Shown in pieces: positions 21,161-30,959 of a DNA stretch of 64,000 nt. This stretch comes from Branchipolynoe longqiensis (lineage: Eukaryota; Annelida; Polychaeta; Phyllodocida; Polynoidae). The stretch's first letter is position 1. Each line of letters opens with the position of its first letter. Under the pieces are notes generated by a model. The model worked only from the letters and a program-made list of their open reading frames with translations. It made no database searches and had not been told where the DNA came from. The translations under genes and the position numbers were made by a program. The stretch lies in NCBI GenBank assembly GCA_030323885.1, contig CM059190.1:90239989-90303988 (forward strand), written 5' to 3'.

Positions 21161-22343
21161 GAAGAGCAATTTGGATTCAGACCAAACAGTGGAACAAGGG
21201 ATGCCATTTTTAACATGAGAACAATAATTGAGAGACACCTAGAAGTAGATAAGGATATATACATATGTTATATAGACTACGCTAAAGCATTTGACAAAGT
21301 ACATCATAAGAAACTCATAGAAGCTCTACAAAAAATTGGTCTAGACGGTAAGGATGTTCAGCTTGTGGCCAACCTCTACTGGGAACAGTATGCTGCTGTA
21401 AGAATTGGAGACTCATTGACACCAGAAGTGAAGATCAAATGTGGAGTGCGACAAGGATGTGTTCTATCACCTAGTCTTTTCAACATTTATACGGAAATGA
21501 TTTTCAGAGAAATAGATGACATCATAGGAATAAATGTTGGAGGTGGAAATATCAATAACACAAGATACGCAGACGATACAGCACTGCTAGCCTTAACGTC
21601 AAATCGACTACAAGATATAGTGGATGAAGTAAAAGAAAAAAGTGAGAGATGTGGCCTCAAAATGAATGTAAAGAAGACAAAATCCATGGTTGTCAGCAGA
21701 AAGGAATACAAACCAAGAGCAGAGATAAAAGATAATGGTGTAATCTTGGAGCAGGTAGAGTCATTTGTGTATCTGGGCCATTTAATAACTAGTGATGGCG
21801 GATGTGAAAGAGAGATTAAACGGAGAATAAACATTGCCAAAACAACATTTCTAAAGATGCAGAAAGTACTAACATCTCGAGACATAAATATAAAAACAAG
21901 ACTCCAACTGCTAAAATGCTATGTGTGGTCTACACTTTTATATTGCTGCAAGACATGGACTTTGAAGAAAGCAATAACAACAAAGCTTGAGGCATTTGAA
22001 ATGTGGCAATACAGAAGAATGTTAAAAATTCCATGGACAGCAATGATAAGCAACGTGGAGGTCCTAACAAGAATGAAAATAAAGAGACAGATAATACAAA
22101 CGATCAAAAACAGAAAAATTTAAATACTTTGGCCACATGATACGACACCAGGAATCACAGAGAAGAATACTGGAAGGGAAGATAGAAGGGAACAGACCAA
22201 GAGGGAGAAGGAGAACAACATGGATGGACAACATCACTGAGTGGACAGCAATGAGCTATGCGGAATGCATGAGAGGAACGAATGACAGGAAGAGATGGAG
22301 GTCCATTGCAGCCAACCTTCTTCGAGAAGACGGCACCCATTGA
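21161..22343 (+). pseudogene. RTE-type reverse transcriptase, 5'-truncated, one frameshift
   Basis: The frame opens at the insertion edge with EEQFGFRPNSGTRDAIF. It then has motif A (YIDYAKAFDKVHHK), motif B (RQGCVLSPSLFN) and the catalytic box RYADDTALLAL (about 21.57 kb), followed by the RTE C-terminal blocks TSDGGCEREIKRRI, FEMWQYRRMLKIPW, and after a one-base shift near 22120, YFGHMIRH and PRGRRRTTWMDNI. It stops at 22341-22343. The N-terminal endonuclease is missing. The reverse transcriptase would copy element RNA at a nicked target. A single frameshift in about 395 codons makes it much less decayed than the PolB it interrupts, fitting a later insertion. Confidence 0.9.
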
Positions 22344-22350
22344 TTGATTG
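21161..22350 (+). mobile_element. RTE-type LINE inserted in PolB, 5'-truncated
   Basis: The insertion is flanked by AATACC(A) on both sides (21154-21160 and 22351-22357), and the PolB reading resumes exactly across it. The element runs opposite to PolB. Its 5' end is truncated inside the reverse-transcriptase domain. Its 3' end is a very short UTR with TTGATTGATTG, typical of RTE-group LINEs, whose tails are short simple repeats rather than poly(A). Confidence 0.9.
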
Positions 22351-24455
22351 AATACCATTGTAGAAGAACCAACTTAGCGGTATTTAATACAAAGAAAACG
22401 AGTTGCACTGGGATATCTAAGCGAATTGATCGTTTACACTGCTCAATCTCAAAAATGTCATCATCTAGTTCAGTCATATTTTTTAAGAGTTTTGAATTAA
22501 CGGCCAATTTTGCTTTTGAATAGAATTCACATAAGAAATATTGGTGTGCTTTGTCTTATCCATCAGGAGACTTCCGTAACTGGCATTACCCATAATCTTT
22601 GCTGTCTCTCCCTTAATTTGGAAATCAGGATTCAAATCTGATTCCCTATGCGAGTTTGTAATAAAATCGCAAAATCCTCTAAAGTAGAACTCTAATTTCC
22701 ACTCAACCACCTCCCAAATGTTTGTGACTAGAAGCCCCATACTAAGATAAAATTGTAATAGGTTAGTAGCTAGAAGTAAATGCTCACCTCGCATTCCACC
22801 CACCAGAAGTCTTCGTGTATTCACAGAATCTTTTGAAACTTTCTTAAATGCGAATTGATGCATAAGGGGACTCCACTCATTCAATGGAATGTCGACATTA
22901 CAAAATATAGGAGACATTTCTGAAAAGAATTCCTTAGGAGAGATTTCCAGCTCCTTCCCTTTAGGCCATACAGCGGGAACGTGAATATCCACCTCCACCA
23001 TACCTGTTAACTCCCCACTCTCAACCGCTTTCAGGATGGTTTCTACAGAAACAATGTTGGGATGTTTAATGTAGAATGGTGGGAGAAATTCATTTGCAGC
23101 TTGTGCTATGGAGTTATTCTCTCGCAAAAGCTTTTTAAACTCGCATTCATAAAGCACCACCAAATTAAATTCACACTGTCGAATGTATTGTTCTCTAGCC
23201 AGAGTCTGAAGATGGGACTCTTTCTGCTTTTTGTCTCTCGCTATTGATTTTGTGGTGATGGTGGAGGTGATGGTGGTGGAGGTGGTGTTGGAATGAAAAG
23301 AACAGTCAGTTGGTGGATGACCGTGATACCAACATCCGTTAAACTCATAAATGGTGTGGGTTTCTCGACAGTATCCATCAGCAAAATAAGGTCCAATTTA
23401 AAACTCTTTTCCAGTGTTAATCTTATGCTCAATTCTAATTTTATTTGTCTGAGATTCCCAATTCATCCATTTATACATCTCAAGATGTCTCCAGGTACAC
23501 TGAGGCTTAAAGTTATTTTCTAACTCTCGTCTAAAAGGAAACAAAACAGGAACTTTTTGTGAGAGACAATATAGATACATCGCATTAGCGTCATAACCTT
23601 ATATAGATCAACAGGGTTTCTCAGGATTATTGCGTAGAACCGTCTCACCCACCTCAGCATATCTTTTAAAGATTATGCTCAGTCCTCCAAAAGCACAAGT
23701 CTTGATCTTTGTATAAAGATCCGCATCTCGCTCACAAAAACTTGAAAAGAAGCATTCATTCTCTTTGGCACACTGGAATAGCAATCTTCGTGCTATTCCT
23801 GGTGTGGAGATTGCAGTTTTCAATGGACCAATTCGCATAGATATATAAAATGCTGACATATTTTCTTCAGCTGTAACACATGGTTTTGTATCTAGATTTG
23901 CATAGTAGATTAGGAAATCAAGAAAGGAAGACATTCCCTCCTCCCTCCAAATTGATTGTAAATCATTATATTTCATGCGACCAGTCTTTGGTGGAGTGGA
24001 ATTGCTATCACCTTTTCTTTCCCAGTCAAGGTATTCCTCCTCTAACACATTGACACTTTTGAGTTTAGAATAGAAAGTATCATATTTAGGGAGTGTGGGA
24101 TGAGAAAGTTTTGAAAAGTCGGTTAGCCACTCATAAGGTAGATAACTCTTGAAATCGGGTGCTGAATAAGCGATGAGAAATTTGGAATAACTACTCCCGC
24201 TAGCAAGAAAAAGGCTGATGTCTAAAAATGCGCTGTATTGATTTGCTTTATTAACAATATATTTCAACTCACTCCCAAGTTTGAAGTGGTTTGGGAAAGC
24301 AGATCGCACTGCTAGAAGATCATATCTACTAGAGTTAAAACCAAGGCAAGGAAGAGTGATGCAATAAGTGTTAAATCGATCATTTAACAGTTCTATGGAA
24401 TTCAATATTTGCAATCTTATTTTTTCAGCACACTTTTCCTGCATGCACTAGGATG

Positions 24456-25025
24456 ACGGTGTCATCCTCATCAACTCTTTAGATGATTCTCCTCCTCCTC
24501 CACCTCCAGACTTCTTCATGGGTGAGATTACTCCTAACTCCATATCATTCGCTTCAGTAGAGGAAGACATCTCTTCATCAACATCATTATCATCAGTGAA
24601 GCTATAATTATTTGTGGAGTTATAATCATTAACATCATCATCATCACCACCAATATCATCAATAACATCATCATCATCATTAACCTCATCATCATTAACC
24701 TCATCATCATCATCGCCATCCTCATCCTCATCCTCATCCCCATCATCATCCCCATCATCATCCCCATCATCATCCCCATCATCCCCATCATCCCCATCAT
24801 CCCCATCATCCCCATCATCCCCATCATCATCATCATCATCAATATCATCAACAACTTCATTCTCCTCCTCTCAGCTCTCACACTTGGAATATAGGAAGGG
24901 GTGGAGCTAGTAAGAGTTTGGGTATAAAAAATACGTAACTCATCTAGTTTCTTATGTATAGACTCCCAGCATGTTTTTGATAGTGCTTTCAATGCTTCCT
25001 GTATCTCACTCAGGTAAATCTGCAT
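24456..25025 (-). pseudogene. N-terminal region of Polinton PolB or a separate acidic protein
   Basis: From 25025 the frame starts MQIYLSEIQEALKALSKTCW and continues through KKLDELRIFYTQTLTSSTP. It then meets a (GAT)n/(CATCCC)n trinucleotide tract (24600-24850). In the frame that PolB uses, this tract encodes an Asp-rich run followed by EEMSSSTEANDMELGVISP and a Gly run, ending at a TAG just before the first PolB block. The helical N-terminal piece and the acidic piece are in different frames, so either an intron or a frameshift in the microsatellite separates them. I cannot assign a function. Upstream, a MITE cuts it off from the zinc-finger ORF. Confidence 0.5.
24600..24850. repeat. (CAT)n/(CCCCATCAT)n trinucleotide tract within the Polinton
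   Basis: A run of CATCATCATCCCCATCATCC-type units about 250 bp long. It keeps a three-base period, so it stays coding-compatible (Asp/Gly-rich on the minus strand). Confidence 0.95.
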
Positions 25026-25076
25026 CGTAGAAAGCTAATTTTTATTATATAAGCTTAGTGTAGTATATTAAACAAA

Positions 25077-25666
25077 ATATCAAAAGTCCCCTAAAATCCC
25101 ACCCTTGCTTCATCGCTAAAAAAATGATGTTGCCTAGCAACCATCAATGAATGCTAATGGCACAGATAAATGTACTTATTGCATTATGAACTTAACATAT
25201 GCTTGTAATTAACATTCTAATTAATAAGCAAGTAAGATGATACATAGAACAACACCATACATGATTATTATACATCGGTAACCAATGGCAACAGCATACA
25301 TATCAATGATTGTTCAATGAAATGCTTGAATTTTGTTCATTGCATATCGATATATATATATATCAGGAAAGTTATTAGCTATGTAATCCTGATGTATGAG
25401 CGATCAACTGTTCAACCAACACTTGAATTTACTCCTCCTCGCCAGTACCGAGTTCCTCAGCCTGTGGGGCGTTGCTGCATCCGATTCCCATACATTGTGA
25501 ACACATTGCAGAACAAGCCATTCCTGCCTGTCTGCACCCACAACGACTCATGAATCCTGCCTTACAGTTGCAGCTTATGAGTTTTATTAGTTTCAGCTAT
25601 GGTTGCTAGGTAACACACATTTTTTAGGAATGAAGCAAGGGTGGGATTTTAGGGGACTTTTGATAT
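25077..25666. mobile_element. MITE of about 590 bp with 66-bp TIRs, inside the Polinton
   Basis: 25077-25142 (ATATCAAAAGTCCCCTAAAA, then TCCCACCCTTGCTTCAT, ending TAGCAACCAT) is repeated as its complement at 25599-25666 with only a few differences near the inner end. ATAT lies at both outer edges, so the duplication may be TA or ATAT. The interior (25143-25598) has no coding capacity that I can recognise. Confidence 0.88.
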
Positions 25667-25671
25667 GTTAC

Positions 25672-26208
25672 TCAGCAAGATGAACTGAGCTTGTAAAAAA
25701 AAATTCCGCTTGACATTATTTTTTCCCAGGCTAAAACCTGATGTTCCTGTACTATAGCATACGACTTCATATTCGAGATATAACCAAAATGTGAATTGAA
25801 TAGATTAAGTTTGAGGGGGAGGGAGTGAGAGGAGAATTGAGAAGACTTTGTGGAAACAACTCTCCCGATTTGTGAAATAGGTGAAGTAGCGGGTGAAGTG
25901 GGTATATCTCTCCCAATTTTACATCTGTTCTTATGTCTTCTTCGACCAAACAGGGAGCGGAAGGTTTGCCGACGGCGAATGCAAGACAGCGGTTGAAGCT
26001 CTGCATGGGAGGTGGATACAAGTCGCTGATGCTTCGCCAAACTCGAGATAGTCTTGAAAATCTTCGAACATGTGTCACACGAAAAACACGACAAACACTG
26101 AAAGGATGAAGAGGGGTGGGGGATTATATAATATAAGTATATATCATCATTTATTGTAAAAGTAATGAATATATATCCACTTCCATGCGAATAAAGTATG
26201 CATAACAA
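25672..26208 (-). CDS. C2H2 zinc-finger ORF at the head of the Polinton block, decayed
   Basis: The frame reads one complete C2H2 finger (CDTCSKIFKTISSLAKHQ followed by a second His at the expected distance). A second finger-like segment, CIRRRQTFRSLFG with HKNRC, has lost its second Cys. It then continues with Ser-rich sequence. Many Polinton PolB genes are preceded by, or begin with, such fingers, so this may be the N-terminal part of PolB or a separate DNA-binding protein. A strong acceptor-like site (CATCCTTTCAG, minus strand, about 26098) precedes the finger, so the residues upstream of it may be intronic. The match to a donor at 26474 does not keep frame. Confidence 0.5.
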   Translation of the reverse strand: MLCILYSHGSGYIFITFTINDDIYLYYIIPHPSSSFQCLSCFSCDTCSKIFKTISSLAKHQRLVSTSHAELQPLSCIRRRQTFRSLFGRRRHKNRCKIGRDIPTSPATSPISQIGRVVSTKSSQFSSHSLPLKLNLFNSHFGYISNMKSYAIVQEHQVLAWEKIMSSGIFFYKLSSSC

Positions 26209-26330
26209 TTCACTGTGATAAGTATATATATATATTAAATTTGGTAAAAGTAATATATATATTCACTTCCATGTGGATAAAGTATACATAACAATTCACT
26301 GTGATAAGCATATATATATATATATATTAA
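26158..26330. repeat. Local duplication (about 95 bp) next to (TA)n tracts
   Basis: CACTTCCATGxGxATAAAGTAT and ACAATTCACTGTGATAAG occur at about 26179-26222 and again at about 26265-26308, each followed by TATATATATA. Confidence 0.85.
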
Positions 26331-26491
26331 ATAACTATATCCATTTCAGTTTACATAAAATAAAATATGTATTACAACATATTTTTTATTTTGAAAAAAT
26401 ACATAAATTTAAGTATGTGTATAAATTAATCAAACATATATATCTATAAATAAATAAGATATGAGTAAACATACCTGATGTTTTCCCGTGT

Positions 26492-26545
26492 TGTTCTTCG
26501 CTTAAATATTGATGTTGTTCTTCGCTTAAATATTGATGTTTCTTC
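26492..26545. repeat. 27-bp direct duplication
   Basis: GTTGTTCTTCGCTTAAATAT plus TGAT is repeated twice back to back. In a minus-strand frame it encodes a duplicated HQYLSEEQ. Confidence 0.85.
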
Positions 26546-26599
26546 ATCGAAACTCCATTACTAACTGATATGGGAGGAGGGTGAGGTTGAATAAAAAAT

Positions 26600-27110
26600 C
26601 TCATACAGTGACGTCATTGAGCAGGGTGTGGTGAATTATGCTACTCAAATAGAGTCGGGGAGGGTGGGGGGTAAACACATAGGCACACACAAAACCAATT
26701 CAAAAAGTGGCGTCGTTGAGCGGGGTGGGTGTGTCTACCCCCGTCCCTCCCCGATTCTATTTTTAGCAGTAACATCCACCACCAGCACCACCAGCACCAC
26801 CACCTGCACCTGCACCATCACCAACCCGCTCAATGACATCACTGTACGGGTTTTTTGGGGGAATGCTGGGGTGGCAGATGTTACTGCTAAAAGTCTCTAC
26901 CCTCCTCCCTCCCCGATTCTAATTTTAGCAGTAACATCCACCACCTCCATCACCAGCCCGCTCAATGATGTCACTGTATGTTTTTTTTTTGGGTGGGGAA
27001 GACTGGGGTGGCAGATGTTACCGCTGAAAGTGTTTACCCGGTCCCTCACTCCCCAATTCTATTTTTAGCAGTAACAACCACCACCACCACCACTACCACC
27101 ACCCAGCTCA
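26600..27110. repeat. Tandem repeat of about 140-170 bp, about 3 copies
   Basis: CTCCCCGATTCTATTTTTAG then CAGTAACATCCACCACC then CTCAATGACATCACTG and a T/G run recur near 26745, 26905 and 27045. The copies are diverged and contain CAC/ACC simple repeats of different length. Confidence 0.75.
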
Positions 27111-27119
27111 ATGATGCAC

Positions 27120-27510
27120 ACACATACAGCCACACACAAAACAATAACAACAGACGGCTAGGATAAATGAACTCTATGATGTCTACCAACACCAACTAGC
27201 TCACGGACATCACCGCTTCGGGTTTTTGGGGGGGATGGGGGGGGGGGGGGGGAACACACACACACACACACAAAACAATAACAACAGATGGCTAGGATAA
27301 ATGAACTCTATGATGTCTACCAACACCAACCAGCTCAATGATGTCACTGCTTCGGGTTTTCGGGGGGGAGTTTGGGGGGGAGCACACACATACACAAAAT
27401 GACAGATGACTAGGATAAATGAACTCTATGACCTCTACCAACACCAACTCACTCAATGACGTCACTGCTTCGGGTTTTCGGGGGGGGGGGGCTTTGGGGG
27501 GAAACACATG
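27120..27510. repeat. Tandem repeat of about 125 bp, three copies
   Basis: GGCTAGGATAAATGAACTCT then ATGATGTCTACCAACACCAA and TCACTGCTTCGGGTTTT followed by a G run and ACACACAC is present three times (near 27155, 27288 and 27405). The G runs and CA runs vary in length between copies. Confidence 0.85.
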
Positions 27511-27524
27511 CACACATAATCATA

Positions 27525-27718
27525 CGCAACATCGCATAATAACAATACCTAAATTAGGTCCTGTAAGGACAAACGGGTCATCTAAGGCTAAACAACCCCT
27601 TCGATATGCATGGACGCTCTCAGAAGGGGTCAATAGACTCTCTCAGAGGGGGCATTTAAGGTCAATTGATTCTCTCAGAGCCAGGATTACGTAATTTTAA
27701 GCTCAAAAGAACCGTCCT
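27525..27718 (-). repeat. Dispersed repeat R2, copy 2
   Basis: Opposite orientation to 13985-14185. Shared words are GAGCCAGGATTACGTAATTT and GACCTTAAATG (complement). It abuts a SINE A fragment at GTTAGCTCAG, the same SINE site beside which copy 1 lies. Confidence 0.75.
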
Positions 27719-27721
27719 ATA

Positions 27722-28095
27722 GAACTGTTAGCTCAGTGTCAGGATAATACTTATCACTTCCTAGCCTGGCGCTAGGCATTAATAGGATATGGCAAAAGGA
27801 CTGGTTAGCTCAGTGGTAGGATAATCTGACTGAGTTGGATATCGGGTCATGCTGCTGGTGACCTGATTTCCCAGTTAGGCAGCACTATAAAGTCATCATG
27901 AGTGGGCAATATCACAAGTCGGTAACCATCTTAATATGACCTTAAATGTTGCCAGGTCGTAAAATTCCAACAACCAACCAACCAACCTATCTCATCGCAA
28001 GTCATCGAGAGTGCGCAATGTCACAAATTGGTACCCATTCTTACATGACCTTAGATGTTGCTAGGATGTAGAACTCCAACAACCAACCAACCTAT
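27722..28095 (+). mobile_element. SINE family A, headless, with duplicated tail
   Basis: The body from GTTAGCTCAGTGTCAGGATA, with internal rearrangement, runs to the tail ACCTTAAATGTTGCCAGG and (CAAC)n near 27985. A second body-end plus tail (GAGTGCGCAATGTCACAAAT to ACCAACCAACC) follows to 28095. The tRNA head is missing. Confidence 0.8.
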
Positions 28096-28157
28096 GCAAT
28101 AGGATGGGCTTTATAGGACTGGGGGCGCGAGTGGACATTTCAAGGATTAAACATTTG

Positions 28158-29203
28158 TTAATGCTGCATAGTCCGATGAAAACATCAAATTTTCAAAACA
28201 AAAACAATTACCTAAATTTGATCCTACATATCTAATACCCCTGTCACACTACGACGTAATGAGCCAACGTGAGCCTAACGTGGTGATATTTCGTCATTAC
28301 GTTGATGTACGTTGGATTACGTTATGATGACGTCATAATGACGTTAGAGTGACGTCGAGCTACGTCATATTACGTCGTGTTACGTCAAGTTACGTCGAGG
28401 TTTTGGACATGTTCAAAAGTTTTGACATAGGTCGAACGTAAGGGTTTACGTTCGCCGTACGTTCTGTTCACGTTCAGCGAACGTCAATGACGTTAAACGG
28501 ACGTTATTCCAACGCTCCTCACTACGTTCAACTACGTTCCACTACGTTGACCCCCATTAAACCAAGTGCAAATGCCCACGGGGCGTAATGGGAACGTCAG
28601 GACAACGTCAGGAGAACGTCAGGAGAACGTCAGGAGAACGTCAGGAGAACGTGCATTCAACGTACGTTCAACGTCTCATGACTTAGGTAACATCACGTAA
28701 CGTTCTTCTGACGATGGAATAACGTTCATAACGTTCCGTCAGCGTCATTACGTTGACCTCTCTCGTCGAACGACGGTATCACTACGCTTTACCGACGTTA
28801 CTCTCTCGTCCACTACGTTGCATCCACGTTCAACTTGTGCCCAAATTTGCATACTACGCCGAGAAGTTCAACGTTCTTCACGTTCTCCCTACGTTGACGT
28901 CGTTACGTCGTAGTGTGACAGCCCCATAACTTAGATACTGGTGCACTTATTATGCATTTGTTGCCACACAGAAAGAAATACAAAGTCAATTTAATAGAAC
29001 CTGTTACTACAGAAGCCTATGGTGTCAGAGTTTTGGCGTACTTGCCTAAATTAATTTGGCATGTTTGCATTTCAAATATCTCAAAGGTTAGCGATTTAAA
29101 ATAAAAGTTACTTCTAACTAAAGTAAATTAGATTATAATGATCAACTCGATATATTTATCTCAGAAAATGACAGAAACTCAAAACCATCGGACTTTGCAA
29201 CTT
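28158..29203 (-). mobile_element. MITE family M (TGCATAGTCYGATG termini), carrying a nested TIR element
   Basis: The ends ATGCTGCATAGTCCGATG (about 28161) and CATCGGACTTTGCAAC (about 29186) match those of the intact copy at 46699-47054, and the interior words (TTTTGGCGTACTTGCC, CATGTTTGCATTTCAAATAT) correspond in inverted orientation. It is interrupted by GTCACA-TIR element 3 at 28236-28926. Confidence 0.78.
28236..28926. mobile_element. GTCACA-TIR element 3 (691 bp, ACGTC interior, TAA duplication)
   Basis: The left terminus TACCCCTGTCACACTACGAC and the complement of the right terminus TGGGGCTGTCACACTACGAC are identical from CTGTCACAC inward. TAA flanks both (28233-28235 and 28927-28929). 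The interior is dominated by ACGT words (TTACGTCGTG, GACGTCGAGC, TCAGGAGAACG x4). TTTTGGACATGTTCAAAA lies at 28401-28418, centred about 174 bp from the left end. The copy at 56305-56990 is collinear throughout. It is nested in a MITE, which proves it moved as a unit. Confidence 0.92.
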
Positions 29204-29504
29204 GAAATGAATAGGTAAAATATACACCTTTTCTTCAGCGTCCGAGTCTGACTATTTGCAGCAATCTTATCATGTTATATTATCTGTGTATAAAACAGTA
29301 ATGCATTGTAGCCGGAAGTCACAGTTATCCAGTGGCAGGAACATGATCATTCACGTGAATGAAATATTTACTGAATATAATAAAACATACATTCACTTAG
29401 AATGATTATAGTTTTATCTCTCGAAGTCAATTGTGGAGTTGAATTAAAGCTGAATAAATCGATGAAAGTGTTGCGCAACGGTGATGAAAATGGGAAATAT
29501 TGCG

Positions 29505-29660
29505 CCTAGAGGAGGTTTCGAACCTACAGCAAAGATTCTGCTCTCCAGAAGAGGTCTACTGCATTTGTCAAATCTGTGGCCATATATCTTGCCATTTCGG
29601 GGCTAGTGTGCTAACCGTTACACTACTTGAGCTCCCTGATGAAATCACCCTATCCACGCT
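29505..29660 (-). mobile_element. tRNA-derived SINE family C fragment
   Basis: On the minus strand this reads GTGTAACGGTTAGCACACTA, then GCCCCGAAATGG and later GTAGGTTCGAAACC. These resemble a tRNA D-arm (box A) and T-arm (box B) with an enlarged middle. The start (GATTTCATCAGGGAGC) recurs at 39338 in the plus orientation. It is probably not a functional tRNA because the middle is far too long. Confidence 0.6.
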
Positions 29661-29769
29661 TACCTGTCTATGTGCCTCCTTTGCCTGAGCGGTCAGCGCA
29701 TACTACTACCCTGGTACCCCTAGAATTATAAGTCTTTTAAATGGTTTATGCCCATACAGAACTTACAAA

Positions 29770-30016
29770 TGAGACTGTCTCAAAAGGTGCTAAGCAATAT
29801 GGGACAACACTTTGTCCATTGATCCAACAATTAACAAACTATCTGCTCAGGATAAACTGATTTGTTTTTTACATGGTGTTTCATAATCCCAATAGAATAC
29901 ATATTGATTTTTTTTAAATCGCCTTGTGTTTTCAGTGTAACAGTTTCTGTGCTGTTTTGTGTCAATCGCTACAATGGACCAAAAAAAAAGAGTTATCACC
30001 TTTTGCGACAGGTTCA
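29770..30016 (-). mobile_element. MITE with TGAGACTGTCTCAAAAGG termini, copy 2
   Basis: The reverse-orientation partner of 17502-17759. The left end TGAGACTGTCTCAAAAGGTG is intact; the right end (CACCTTTTGCGACAGGTTCA) is mutated. The interior TCTGTGCTGTTTTGTGTCAA matches the complement of copy 1. About 247 bp. Confidence 0.85.
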
Positions 30017-30171
30017 AACACACACATACAGGCAATGCACTTACATATACATAGAAATAGTAGGTTAAACAATTATACAGCATGTAGCTTGTATAGGATC
30101 CTGGTCGAGGGAAACAGTGTCATTCGGGGTGATGCAACTGAGACAAAATTGTGATTATAACCAACAACAAA

Positions 30172-30262
30172 AAAAGAAAATAGTAGGATTCGAACCCAAA
30201 CTTCTTTCTATTCCTGGCTAGGATGTTGACCTAACCATTATACGCCCTATCGATGCCTACCT
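30172..30262 (-). mobile_element. tRNA-like SINE head
   Basis: The minus strand reads GCGTATAATGGTTAGGTCAA, then ATCCTAGCCAGGA and GGGTTCGAATCCTA, spaced as tRNA boxes A and B with an insertion in the anticodon region. This is a SINE head or tRNA pseudogene. Confidence 0.55.
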
Positions 30263-30283
30263 GTATGTGTGATTGGTTGCTTG

Positions 30284-30590
30284 TTGGAGTTTTGCATCCT
30301 GGCAACATCTAAGGTCATATCAGGACAGTGACAGTGCGCACTCATGGCGAGTTTATAGTTCTGCACCACTGGGAGACCAGGCCACCAGCACCATGCCCCT
30401 AATTATCCTGACACTGAGCTAACCAGTTCTTTACCTATCCTAATAATGCTGAGCGCCTGCCTAGGAAGTGATAAGTATACATTTTGTTTAAGTCATTGGT
30501 TTGACCTGTGGGTTCTAATCCCACGATATACCAAAACGGGAGACGGACGCTAAACTCCGTCGACCATCCGGTCTGGTCAGGTAGGGGGGA
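30284..30590 (-). mobile_element. SINE family A, variant head
   Basis: The tail complement (GTTGGAGTTTTGCATCCTGG) is followed by the full body and a head that on the minus strand reads GGATGGTCGACGGAGTTTAG with GTCCGTCTCCCG. This head differs from the usual GGCCGAATCGGTAGAGC and is shared with the copies at 32.9 and 39.0 kb. Confidence 0.85.
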
Positions 30591-30606
30591 TAGATGAAAG
30601 GAAAAG

Positions 30607-30942
30607 AAAACTTGTTTTATTTAACGATGCCTCTAGAGCATATTGACTTTTATCATCAGGTATTGGACGTCAAACATATGGTCATTCTGACATATTTCTT
30701 TAGCGGAAACCTGCTGCCGCCACATAGGATACTCTTTCCGATAAGCAGCAGGGGGTCTTTTATGTGCACTTTCCCACAGACAGGACACCACATACCACAG
30801 CCTTTGATGAACCAGTTGTGGACCACTGGTTGGAATTGAAAATAGCCCAACCTGTAAATGGATCCACTGAGCAGGATCGATCGGATGACCCACACCTTCA
30901 CAGGTGGATACGCTACCGCCTGAGCTACGTCCCGCTCCTTGG
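30607..30942 (-). mobile_element. SINE family B (molluscan GGGACGTAGCTCAG type), copy 1
   Basis: The minus strand starts GGAGCGGGACGTAGCTCAGG (tRNA-like box A). It continues through GATCGATCCTGCTCAGTGGA, CAGTGGTCCACAACTGG, GACAGGACA-type words and CTTTCCGATAAGCAGC (complement), and ends in TTAAATAAAACAAG. This arrangement is one I recall as abundant in mollusc genomes. It is full length, with moderate divergence from the copies at 37 and 45 kb. Confidence 0.85.
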
Positions 30943-30959
30943 TAGATGAAAGGAAGGAT

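Larger units (their letters stand above)
20516..24453 (-). pseudogene. Polinton protein-primed family B DNA polymerase (PolB), disrupted
   Basis: In order on the minus strand: exonuclease-like motifs GFNSSRYDLLAVR and YYANLDTKP (24.3-23.9 kb); GGLSIIFKRYAEVGET; motif A DANAMYLYC (about 23.59 kb); DGYCRETHTIYEFNGCWYHG (about 23.35 kb); RRLLVGGMRGEH; motif B KIMGNASYGSLL (about 22.58 kb); motif C HCDTDSLYMS (about 21.1 kb); and a C-terminal YKQRRTGFTFLYIKR block (about 20.66 kb). This is the order of Polinton PolB, which replicates the element using a protein primer. Damage: stops at about 24453-24455, 23608-23610, 23599-23601, 23398-23400 and just below 20873; a frameshift near 22.49 kb; and the RTE insertion at 21161-22350 between motifs B and C. 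The catalytic words themselves are still readable. Confidence 0.9.
19337..26208 (-). mobile_element. Decayed Polinton/Maverick-type DNA transposon (adintovirus-like), partial
   Basis: Five minus-strand coding blocks follow one another: C2H2 zinc-finger ORF, acidic region, protein-primed family B DNA polymerase, NADAR-domain protein, packaging-type ATPase. PolB plus an FtsK/HerA-type ATPase is diagnostic of Polintons and their viral relatives. I see no retroviral-like integrase, adenain-type protease or capsid gene, and no long TIRs, so the element is partial or its other parts are too decayed. It is interrupted by a MITE (25077-25666) and an RTE-type retrotransposon (21161-22350). Stops and frameshifts show it is not functional. 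Confidence 0.85.

Noticed and set aside
19337..26208. Additional Polinton genes (integrase, protease, capsid) and long TIRs in 14-19 kb or 26-30 kb
   Set aside because: Looked for chromodomain/DDE, adenain and jelly-roll-like segments by eye and found none; the flanks are SINEs, MITEs and simple repeats.
26098..26474. An intron joining the KKHQYLSEEQHQYLSEEQ frame (exon at 26475-26604) to the zinc-finger frame
   Set aside because: The donor and acceptor words look good, but joining them does not keep the zinc-finger reading frame.
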